Shown here: piece by piece, positions 48,607 through 58,625 of the stretch
Numbering within the stretch: position 1 is the stretch's first letter
Layout of the letters: the number at the start of each line of letters is the position of its first letter
From: Gautieria morchelliformis
Taxonomy: Eukaryota > Basidiomycota > Agaricomycetes > Gomphales > Gomphaceae
Reading direction: 5' to 3'
DNA length: 64,000 nucleotides
Assembly (NCBI GenBank): GCA_015179125.1
Contig: WHVA01000251.1
Location: forward strand, 1 to 64,000
Program-made: the position numbers and the translations under genes
Notes under the pieces: generated by a model
What the model saw: only the letters and a program-made list of their open reading frames with translations
Database searches by the model: none
What the model was told of the DNA's origin: nothing

Positions 48607-49130
48607 GTATTGTGACCTCTACATTTGTGAGTCAGGGAACCTTGTCCATCCATTGATATAAATTTTTGGAACAGCATATAAGCTGAAGTTCCAAATGACC
48701 CATAGAGTATAAAGACATAAGATGGTATTATTATCATTGAATCTGAATCCACTCTCCACTTTAAATGGGAAGTTGAATTTAAATCCCATTAGATTGATGA
48801 ATTATGTATCATACATGTTTGTTTCTAAATACTAATTCAAGTACTGGAAATATCATCATATTCCATGGTAACTGATATATAAATGTATTTCTACGAAAAT
48901 CAGATCTTATGATGTTAGATATAGAATAAAGTATAATTACTAGTCATGAAAGTGAATGTATTGGTTATATAAGTCATTCTATATGAAGAGTCAAAATCAT
49001 AATATTTAGCAATGTTTCTATTAAGATTCTTGATGATAAATATCAAAACTGTAGAAATTAAGCTTTTAAACAAAGCTTGTACACTATCTTATGACTCATA
49101 GATTACCTCACCAAGTTGTAAAACGTAATA

Positions 49131-49201
49131 GACCAAATAGCTTAGTTGGTAAAGCACCCTATATACTAACAGGGTCCCAGGTTCGAACCCTGGTCTGGTT
49201 A
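49131..49201 (+). tRNA. tRNA-like gene inside DNA transposon copy 2
   Basis: This is the same structure as 10598-10668. Acceptor GACCAAA pairs with TCTGGTT, D arm is GCTT/AAGC, and T arm CCAGG-TTCGAAC-CCTGG is perfect. A box TAGCTTAGTTGG and B box GGTTCGAACCC match Pol III consensus. The anticodon arm (CCCT...AGGG with a 10-nt interior) is non-standard and one or two bases short between D and T arms. A TTTT run about 10 bp downstream (near 49209) could terminate Pol III. The T stem is fully paired here and has one T-for-C change in the T loop of copy 1. Confidence 0.6.
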
Positions 49202-49211
49202 ATAGAAGATT

Positions 49212-49865
49212 TTATATGAGGTATGTAATATGTTCGAGTATATACTCAAACATATATTCGACAATTTCACAGACCTCTGATGAATCTTCTGTGATTTTTA
49301 AGGTTCTATATAAAGTAATAGGTGTTGGACCACTTTCTACATTTTTTGTTTTATAAACCTTCATCCGTCCATCTTGTAGTATAAGTACACCATAGACTGT
49401 GACTTTTTCTTGTGATTGACATTTAGGATATAAGGCAAACATCATACTCCTTATTAGAGTATTATATATATAACATTCATTACATGTACCATATCCTATA
49501 ACTAAAGGATACTTTGTTTTACCATTTAATGTGAGTTTTCCAATCATTGTACAAAAGCAATCAGGACTTACCACCCATTGAAAAACTGTAAAATCTGAGA
49601 TGCTCTTTATTATTAGTCTATACAGTCCATCAGGACTATAGTCCTCTGGAAGGAAAATCTGTTGTCCACAAGAAAAAACTGACCATTTTTCCTAGAAATC
49701 ATATATGTTATCACACAAGATGGTTTCTGTGTTTATTTTCAAAGATCCTATTTCAATGACAGACCTGTTAAAATTATCTAGTTCAAAGGTTTGTGTACTC
49801 CCTTTATTACCAAAAAAGGTAGATATCTTACGGATAATCCATTTTATGGCGAGCATCATCTCCTT
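49212..49865 (-). CDS. Unknown transposon-borne ORF
   Basis: The frame is open on the minus strand from about 49692 to the stop at 49212 without a clear ATG; an ATG-led open stretch lies just upstream (to about 49865) behind one stop or a short intron. The product contains 'CNECYIYNTLIRSMMFALYP', then beta-rich 'VTVYGVLILQDGRMKVYK' and a hydrophobic acidic C-terminus. No domain is recognised. A shortened copy is present at 10436-10597, so it belongs to the transposon and not to the flank. Possible roles cannot be inferred. Confidence 0.5.
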
Positions 49866-50461
49866 CATCTATATGAATTGACAACATTGTGAAACCAGTT
49901 TTTATTTAGCATGTTGTGTAGTTCTAGTTATAACCTGGTAGAAATGCATTTATCTACATGCCATAGTCGCTTAGTGTATAATATTATGTCATTCTGTGAT
50001 AATAGGCACTAAACAAATATTATCTACACCGCTAAGATACTCTTTACTATCAAACAAGGCCATGCAAAAAGGTATGTTAATGAACTCTAGATAAGAAAGA
50101 AACCCTTACACATATCAGCAGACACCAACACATATACAGTAACTGAACATGACAGTGTCTTACTGTTTGATATTATTGCCGTTGGGTCACGTATTCCTCC
50201 ACCTCATGAAAAGAGGACTACCACGATTTATAAGAAATGTCAGTCCGAAATTTTAGGTTCTTCACACTGACTGATCTCATAATTAGCTACTTACAAGCTG
50301 AAATATATGGCAAAAGGCATACAAAACAGAGTCAAGTCTATTCTGCAATTGTAGATAATAATCATATGATTCTATAACTAATAGAGGGTAGGAGCCGAAT
50401 CCTGTCAAAACAAAAAGTGAATACAAACTGAGTTTAATATAATATACAAGCTGGATCAACA
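49866..50461. other. AT-rich internal region, no gene seen
   Basis: No ORF above 60 codons with recognisable features. It is internal to the transposon and AT-rich. Confidence 0.5.
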
Positions 50462-50674
50462 ATGCTATATATCCCTACAGTAGGAGATAAAGTGACATTT
50501 ATACATCCAATGACTGGGGAGGAGATGAAGGGTGTTGTGACAGCAGTAGATATTCTAGGGAGCACAGCAACTATCCTTTATGATAAAATGGGGCCAATAT
50601 GTGGGCCTTTTCAGTTAATTTCTCGAATACCAACAAACCAAAAATTTGAAGCACTAAAAGAAATAATTGACTAG
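50462..50674 (+). CDS. Small 70-aa ORF, possible SH3-like fold
   Basis: It runs from ATG at 50462 to TAG at 50672-50674. The product starts 'MLYIPTVGDKVTFIHPMTG', followed by 'GVVTAVDILGSTATILYD', a pattern of short beta strands around glycines that recalls small SH3-like/KOW barrels. A TATA-like taatataatatac lies about 25 bp upstream. It sits about 310 bp inside the second terminal repeat. No homologue is recognised, and at this length chance is not excluded. Confidence 0.45.
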   Translation: MLYIPTVGDKVTFIHPMTGEEMKGVVTAVDILGSTATILYDKMGPICGPFQLISRIPTNQKFEALKEIID

Positions 50675-50983
50675 ACTAACCCTGTACCTGAATGAAGTGA
50701 ACATATTCATATATAGGCTGAATAATATCCAAACCTATATATATACTAGAAAAGAATAAATTTTTCAGACCTCACATTGGTGAGTTTTTAAAAAACCCTT
50801 CTATAACTTACCATCTAGTAAGGGGACTGATTTGTTCTCAGATTATAGGGTGATGTGGCAATTTTGTTATAGGGAAATAAATAAGTCTCCCTCCCAAGTG
50901 ATAGCTCCACCGACAAGGATGTTTTTCCAGAAGCTTGTTAACTTTCTCAGTGAGTCGTTCTTGTTGAGGCATGTGATAAGCTA

Positions 50984-51545
50984 GGAGGATGTTTATAAGT
51001 GTCATATATATGTATATATAGCTTAGCTCATCTATATTTCATAAAATATATCACAATTGAGGCAGTTGCCAGCATCTGTAAGACATGCTTGATCCTAGCC
51101 CTAAAGTTCTTTCTCACAGTCTGCTGCTCCCCCAGGAAAGGGTGTATACCCCATTGTCTAAACATCAATAGTTATATATCTTTGTACTATAAATGCATAT
51201 TATTTTAAACATACCTTCTAACAACCATATATAATAATATAGTACAGGTATTGTCCATACTTGCCTCTACATTCTATCATCATACATCTAAAAATTTGGC
51301 TATATATGCTTAACATATAGTCATCCAAATCCTATCTGAAATTGCCCTGTTATCTGAATACACACCATGCCTTAGCACATACAACCATATTTTTAAAATA
51401 TCAGAACATTCAAAAAAATTTAGGATATCCACAATATACAAGTTGCTCAAAATGATGGACTATGAACTCAGTTATGGTTGATTTTTTAAAAGATATCTAA
51501 TATATCCTAGAAGAATGTACATTGTTGTCAATGTGAACATCCTCC
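50984..51545 (+). repeat. Right terminal repeat of transposon copy 2
   Basis: This 562-bp sequence is in direct orientation to 44406-44977, with small gaps (for example about 10 bp missing near 51220). The inner flank is CTA and the outer flank CTT. It ends 42 bp from the stop codon of the neighbouring host gene. Confidence 0.85.
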
Positions 51546-51587
51546 CTTGAAAGCATTGAATTGTGCTTCAACTTCGGGGGTAGAGAG

Positions 51588-52992
51588 TCACTTAGGGACT
51601 GCTGAGTCCAGAGCTGTTATTTCTTGCGAAATGGGAAGAACTAATGTTGATGGTGACCCTTGCTCACTATCGGAGCTAATGACATATACGTTATCTGGTC
51701 CTAATCATACAAGTCAATGCATGCTCCAGCTGTGGATTAAAAGAGCATACCTGATTTGATTTCTTGATCATTTTCAATGTCAGAGGACCATTGGAAGTCA
51801 TCATTGTCATTCGGAATTGGAGTGGCAGTGTAGGATTTAGAAGTACATTGCTTCTTTGAGCGCGTATAATGCCTGTGCGCAAGTTCGGGTTCGTCCTCAA
51901 GCTCTGCATCTGCTATGGGTACCATTAATGAAGTTTGCTGCCATATTTTAAGGTAGTAATGGATATACTTACAAGCTGAGCGCTTTGATGTTGACGCACC
52001 CTTTCCTTCCAGTTCGTGTATGACGTCGCTCAACCTTTTTCGGGACACTGGCCATGATTATCAGACAACGCTGTGGACACATTCAGATGTTCAAGGCTTA
52101 CCAAGGTATAGCTTACTGTCTTGCCAGCCTGTACTCTTACCGCCTTTTGCATCTACAAAGTCATATCCGTCGGGAACTTCACGATGCAGGGAGAGGCGTG
52201 AGCGGCTTGCTTTCAGCAGGCGCCAGGTAACTTCACCTCCATCCTTTGCAACTTCATCCATATACTCAAAGGCAATAGGTAGCATCTCCCTCAACCATTC
52301 ATCAAGCTTTCGATGGGACCATTGGTTTGAGAATTCCAATTCGCCAGGACTGCCAAATATAGGAAAACCAGCCTTGCTTAGCTGATCGATACGTTGTAAG
52401 TTCGGCTCTGCTGTTTCATTCAGTTTCCCCATATCCTATGATCTTAAGGTAAGTCTTATAATTAATCAAGAACACCTTTTTCTCACATCCATTCCTTCGG
52501 GCATCACTGTCAGCTGTCGCACACTTATTGATATCTCTCGACCATTGCTACGTTTCTGTTTTCGGCCCTTACCCCCTTTCCGACGCTGCATATATCTTGA
52601 TTAGTGGACATCACATAAATATTTCAAAGTAAGTCATACCTTACTACTACTGCCCCCATTGTCACTGACTGCCGTCTTCTTGAAGCCAGCAATTGCTTCC
52701 CGACGTGCATCATCCTCGCTTGCGCGACCCTTCCCCTTCATGTTCGATTTCGCGGCACCACCCACAGCAGCGGTCTGCACTGTAAATGTTGAAAGTAAGT
52801 CTTCAAAGGATTGGTTACCTGTCGATGACTGAGCAGGTGATGCAGTACGATCTGGTATTCGATGCCACGCGATTGTGTGCAAGCAGCGCAACTGCTTGCC
52901 TCATTAACCCCAATATTTGCCTTTGGAACAAAGTGTGGACATGACCAGAGGGTACCATCCTCTTCTCCAGAGTGTTTGCACTTTTGGGCCAT
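51588..52992 (-). CDS. Seven-exon gene of unknown function
   Basis: ATG is at 52992. Exons are 52819-52992, 52640-52774, 52487-52585, 52102-52435, 51973-52047, 51751-51912 and 51588-51700. All introns are short GT-AG, and the joined coding length, 1092 nt, is an exact multiple of three, giving 363 aa. The N-terminus is cysteine/histidine-containing ('MAQKCKHSGEEDG', 'SCAACTQSRGIEY'), then a basic stretch ('RRKGGKGRKQKR'), a central helical region with 'WRLLKASRSRLSLHREVPDG', and a serine/acid-rich tail. It resembles a multi-copy hypothetical family that I recall from Agaricomycete genomes, sometimes near integrase-core genes; no function is known. The DNA transposon ends only 42 bp past the stop. 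Frame conservation through seven exons argues that it is intact. Confidence 0.75.
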
Positions 52993-53399
52993 GGACTGGA
53001 AGTATAATAGTGAAAGCAAGAAAGGGTGTGAAGTGCTTGGTTTGTGACGGCATATAAATTTTCACACATAGCCATGCATGTCTCGTTCACTCGCGTCTTA
53101 ATACAATGTAGTTTTGACAGAAAACACTATGGGATCTGAAATTTACAACAATGGGATGAGACATTGTGAAGCATAGTCTATCACACATAATAACCTTTCG
53201 ATGAGCGAGCATATCTGAAAGGTACAGTATGTATTGGAGTTGAGTACAAGGTAAATTATGCCTACTATATGTCTTCTAGTTGATATAGTAGTGTTTGTAT
53301 AATATGAAGCCCTTGCGACCATACCACAGCACGAGAGTACCAAATAGACTCTGGTAGCTCTACAACCAGTTCTCGAGCCCGACGTCCCACATAGATAGT

Positions 53400-54638
53400 T
53401 GTCAAGATTGGTTTTTAGGCGTTAATATCGTGTATTAGTGAAAACAGCGAATGCCCGAATAACTTGTGTGAATAGGTATGCCGTTCGGTGAATAGGTGAA
53501 CCAATAAATGTTCACAAGATAAGAGGGCTGCCTGAGCGGAGCTCGCCCTATCTACAGTCGTAGCGAAATAGCCCATGGCACTTGACAATATAACATACAA
53601 GGTGTCACGGAAGGGTTGTCTAAGTAGCGACAATCCCTTCGCCGTCAGCACAGAAAATAGTTCGAAGGCTAAGGTAACGAAGATGAAGTATGAGAACTCA
53701 CCAGTGATGCCTAAGTCCTCTTCTGGTCGAAGATAGAAATCTCCAGGAGAAGGCTCAAGACGATGATCACAGCGAGGTCAAGTTTGCACAAGATGGACGA
53801 CGTATGATAATTGAACTGGAGAATATACATGCAAATGTAAACTACTTATATTGAATGCTCATAAGGTATCAGCGAATAGGAAAGAGGCCGTCGTGAGTCA
53901 GGGTTGGATAGGGGTGCGCAGTCATGATACTAAGTAGATGGAATAAACATACAATAGAGTGAGGGAAGAGTGCGAACATGAAACGATGGAGAGTAAAGGT
54001 GGCGAAGACACTTATGTACAAAACCATGTCTTGGGACCCGCATACATGCTACCCTGCACGGACTCTTTGTCTACTGGGTTGATCCCGCATGACCTACGGA
54101 AGGGACGTCCCACGAACACACTTTGGCCATACAAACACCCAAAGGGGTTGGATTAAGAAGATGATGGGGTTAGTGATGAACCATCATGCCGGGTAAATGG
54201 TATCGATCGTATTTGATGGCGTGCCTGCTGGCAAAATGCGCAAGCAGCGAATAGCGGTTTGGAGAATGGGGCGAACAGCGGATAGAGTGGACGTAGAGGA
54301 GGAGTGGTCGAGGTGGAGGCAAAGCTGAGCGAACATGGGGGAGGAGTGGCGAATGGAGAAATGGGGATAACAAGGTGCAGGAAATACACAAGTCATGACA
54401 ATCCGATCATAGGAACACCATCGAAAGAGGGTTGAGCATAGGAGGTGATAGGCCCAGCGATGACTGCCAAGTCAGTCCAAAGACGTAGATCGTGCTCTGA
54501 CAGCGTGGCTATGGTAAATGGTGCGAACAGCGAAGATCAGTTGCCGAACACGGCAAGGGCGATCGGAACGACCATGGAGGTGGAGTGAGAAATGGGAGAA
54601 CAGAGAACCTGAGTATGGGAAATAAACGCATCATGACA
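53400..54638. mobile_element. Solo LTR, family Y, in integrase-core gene
   Basis: This 1239-bp sequence begins TGTCAAGATTGG and ends GCATCATGACA, flanked by ATAGT (53395-53399 and 54639-54643). It is homologous to 37957-39202. Confidence 0.9.
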
Positions 54639-54850
54639 ATAGTCTCATATTCCTGATAGCCATCCATCCCCCCCTCAGCTTCTATCACTCTGTACCCATC
54701 AGGGATTAATCCCGTCCCACGAGCTTGATCGAGTGCTGCAAAAAATATCACCTCATGAAGTGGATTGCTGAAAGGTGGCTGGCTTCGAGGGACACATATG
54801 GCAGGATGATTAATATTTGCTTGAACGTCCATTGCCAACTGGTCTTGTAG

Positions 54851-55317
54851 GGGTGGGTTAGCGCAGGTGGAACTGACCCAAACCAAGCGCCCGTTTGGGA
54901 TCACACGAAGGGAGAGCCTCCAGGGTCAAATCCCCCCCCTCCCCATTTGTAGCAGTAATTACTACAATGGTTCACCCCTTCGATAGGTGTCAATAAGTGT
55001 CAGGATTACGAGGCTCCTGGACTTCCACCCGGCATATAAGACCTACTGAAAATGACTGGTACTGATATGTATCTAAGGTGATTAGGCATTGTAAACAAAC
55101 AGGAAGTATCCTATGTTGGTGTCAGCATATCTCTGGCTTACTTCGGTAACTATGATACCCTAGCATGTAAAACACTTTGATTACTCTATTCCATGTTCCG
55201 GGTAGAGACTGCCTATATAGGGCTTGGCCCCAAGGTGGCAGTATAATAAACGGAATTCAAAAAATAAAATTAAAAAAATAAAATTAAAAATTAAAAATTA
55301 AAAATTAAAAATAAAAA
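54851..55317 (+). mobile_element. tRNA-derived SINE
   Basis: The 5' end has a Pol III A box TAGCGCAGGTGG (54859-54870) and a B box GGGTCAAATCC (54923-54933), spaced as in a tRNA. The 3' end is an A-rich tail of AAAATTAAAAA-type units from about 55258. A 14-bp duplication, AACTGGTCTTGTAG, stands on both sides (54837-54850 and 55318-55331), as expected for target-primed insertion. No ORF. It lies in the C-terminal coding block of the integrase-core gene. The body between B box and tail (about 320 bp) is unlike anything else in the window. Confidence 0.85.
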
Positions 55318-55710
55318 AACTGGTCTTGTAGTGCATCATGATTCTCATCCTCATCACCAACTTCTGAGTCCGAAACACTGCTATATGTGTAGGTGTCAGC
55401 AGCCGGAAGTGACTCTGAGTCATCATCCATGTCCAAATCTTCTTCGTCCGGTGGATGACCAGCCCCTGTCAGACCTGCATGATGGACAATGGAGCCATGA
55501 GTTGAATAATACCTCTGAAGTGTGTCTGGATGGATGTGGTCGTACTCGGAGACCATCGTGCCATGTTTGGCATTACTAAGAAACCGCGAAAATGTCAGTT
55601 ATTAATTACTATTGAAGAACTTAACACTTGCAAGCGGGCTTCTGTTATTGGTACTAGACATCGGGTGATTGTTCCAATCATCTTTGAACGCATCGCAGTC
55701 GGTGTTTATT

Positions 55711-58625
55711 GTCAAGATTGGATTTTGGGCGTTAATATCGCATGTTAGTGGCGAATGCCCGAATAGCATGTGTGATCTAGCGAATCGCCCAGCAAACAGT
55801 ACCGAAGAGGTAAGGGTTAAGAAGTAAGAGGGTTACTCGAAAGGAATTCGCCCTGATCTACAGTCATAGCGAAATAGCCTGTGGCACTTGACGATGTAAC
55901 GTGCAAGGTGTCACGGAAAGGTTGTCTAAGTAGCGACAATCCTTTCGCCAGCGAAGGCACTCCTTCGGAGCCCTTCACTGACAGCACAGAAAATAACTCG
56001 AAGGCTAAGGTAACAAAGATGAAGTATGTGAACTCACCAGTGATGCCTAATTCCTCTTCTGGTCGAAGATAGAAATCTACAGGAGAAGGCTCAAGATGAT
56101 GGTCACAGCGAGGTCAAGTTTGCACAAGATGGACATATGATAATTAAACTGGAGAATATACATGCGAATGTAAACTACTTATACCGAATGCTCATATGGT
56201 GCTAGCGAATAGGAAAGAGGCCATCTGGAGTCAGGGTTGGATAGGGGTGCACGGTCAGGATACATAATAGATGAAATAGACATACAATAGAATGGAAGAG
56301 GGGTGCAAACATGAAACAACGGAGAGGAAAGAGGGCGAAGGCCCCTATGTACAAAAACATGCCTTGGGACCTGCATATACACCACCCTGCACGGACTCTT
56401 CGTCTGCTGGGTTGATCCCACATGGCCTACGGGTAGGATGCCCCACGAATGCATTCTGGCCATAGGAACACCCAAGGGGGTTGAGTTGAGAAGATGATAG
56501 GACCAGTGATGAACCATCAATCCGGGTAAAGGATGTCGATCATGTTTGATGGTGTGCCTGCTGGCGAATGATGCAAGTAGTGAATGGTCATATGGCGAAT
56601 GTGGCGAATAGCGAATGGAGCGAGGAGTGAATGGAGCGAAGACGAGCGAACATGGAAGAGTGGTGAAAGGGAAAACAGGGATAGCTGGGTACAAGAAATA
56701 AATGAGTCATGACAGCCTGCACCTCCTTGCAATCCATGGTAGGACCAATGATGAACCATCAATCCAGGTAAAGGATGTCGATCGTGTTTGATGGCATGGC
56801 TACTGGCGAATGATGCGAGTAGCGAATGGTCATTTGGCGGATGTGGCGAATAGTGAATGGAGCAAAGAGTGAATGGAGCAAAGCTGTTTTGGAACCCTTC
56901 AAGACTTTGGTGTTAGAGCTAATGCCTTGGTCTATCAGAACGTGTCGTATACGAAACTGCAAGAATAATAGACACTACTGGCATAATGAATAACAAACTA
57001 TTAGTTTGTAGGTTCGAGGACGACTATCGGGGTCCAAGTATTCCAAAAAGAGAGGAATGGCTTTCGCAGGAGAGTTTGTAAGTGGGCTGACCCGATTAAC
57101 GTCAACGCACTGCAATAAATGAGTGACTGGTTTTTGGGTAGTGACTTGCGAAAGTCTCTGAACAGGAAAATCGACTGATCAGATCGTCTCGGGTATTGGA
57201 GTGCTAATTGGCAAGAAAATTGATTGACAACCTCACTCTGCAGAATTTCACCTAGAGGGTTAGTCTGGGTGGCTAAGTAGAAAAGCAACTACTTAACTGA
57301 GAATTAATACACTAAGCAAGTGTAATAACCCTAGCTGGGGTTAGCAGCCTGGTAAGCTGTGCAAGCTTGGCAAGTCACGCAAGGTGCGTTGGATAGAAGA
57401 TGGTAGATTGGCTGATGAAAAGGCAGGCAAAAGGGCCTCCTTTTATATTGTAATGTACATGAGCTTAGTAAGCAGGTAGAACCTTCTATCTATTAATGGA
57501 ATGGGGGGAGCAGCTTGTGGAAGCTGGAAGAAAGTATAGGAAGGTTCTGGGTGTTTCCAGATGACTCACAGTGTTTCCTACCAATCACAGCTTGATTTGT
57601 CAGGAATGACTCACTGATCAGAGCCATGTGACTTGGCACAGCTTGGTTGATTCGTGTACTCCTGACTCTCCAAGATGTGCCTGGTTTGGTTGAGTCACTG
57701 AGGCTGTACCTTCAGTTATGACTTTGGCACTCAGAGGCTTAGTAATTAAATCTGAGCCAATTGGTGCTCTGTAGCCACAATAACCAAGGGCACTGCTTAG
57801 CACTGCCTGGCACAGCCTGATACAGCCTTGTTGTCATGACTGACCAAGATCCCCACTGTTTGGTTCAGCCAAACAGGCTGCATAGTTGCTATGGCTGCAT
57901 ATAGCAACAGATTGAGGCTCAGCTGGAATTACTGGGAGAGCCATCCTGCCGGACTTGTGGGCGCTTGAGTGACCGGTAAGTCCGAAATTACGGTACCGCC
58001 GAGGTGGCCGGCGGAGTTTGAAATGGAAAGTCCGTGACAGAGTTGTGGGTGCAAATGGACACACAACTCTGCAATGGCAGAAATAAGGCAGTTTGGGCCA
58101 AATAAATTGCGGAAAAATATGGAAAAATGGGGGAACGATGGAGGGATGTTTGAAATACTCCCACAATTTCTGATAGCTTCGTGTATATGCTATAACTTGT
58201 GAAAAAGCGGAAATACACCAGTATGAGCCCTTTGTAGCTGGTTTAACAGCTGATTCCCCAACAGAAGCCGAGCGAACATGGAAGAGTGGTGAAAGGGAAC
58301 ACAGGGATAGCTGGATACAAGAAATGAATGGGTCATGACAACTTTGTAGTGAAAACTTCAGCAAAGCTAATTCATCACTATCCGAATGCATCCTGAGCAT
58401 GTGGGTCTGTCATGGAGTGGGATTTTAACAGATGATGGGTTCTATGATGGATGATGGCCCCAACACCTGGCGTCCTGGCAGGAATGATGCGAATAGCGAA
58501 TGCGAAAGCAGTATGGCGACGAATATTTTGGCAAGATATTCGCTGGTTCAGGAAGTCGTTCGCTGGTTCAGGAGGTTATTCGCTGGGTGTTGAGGGATGA
58601 TTCGCAGAATAAACGAATCATGACA
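55711..58625. mobile_element. Solo LTR, family Y, carrying a nested LTR
   Basis: It begins TGTCAAGATTGG and ends GAATCATGACA, flanked by TTTAT (55706-55710 and 58626-58630). Its length is increased by the family X LTR at 56885-58263 and by an internal duplication near 56500-56880 in which the GTAAAGGATGTCGATC stretch occurs twice. It lies in the integrase-core gene. Confidence 0.88.
56885..58263 (-). mobile_element. Solo LTR, family X, nested in family Y LTR
   Basis: This 1379-bp sequence begins TGTTTTGGAACCC and ends GATTCCCCAACA, the inverse of 40539-41869. The flanking 5-mers AAAGC (56880-56884) and GAAGC (58264-58268) match at four of five positions, giving an eroded target duplication. 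Confidence 0.88.

Larger units (their letters stand above)
44406..51545 (-). mobile_element. DNA transposon with chromodomain transposase, copy 2 (7.1 kb)
   Basis: The element runs from GGAGGATGTTTATAAG (44406) to the matching inverted end AACATCCTCC (51545). CTT precedes (44403-44405) and follows (51546-51548) and is taken as a 3-bp target duplication. Contents: terminal repeat 44406-44977, transposase (minus), accessory ORF (plus), a solo LTR insertion 47886-48606, tRNA-like gene (plus), unknown ORF (minus), small ORF (plus) and second terminal repeat 50984-51545. It is strongly AT-rich compared with the neighbouring gypsy and host sequence. The transposase matches the DDE_Tnp_4 (PIF/Harbinger/IS5-like) type. 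Gene content beyond transposase plus one protein is unusual for that superfamily. Confidence 0.75.
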
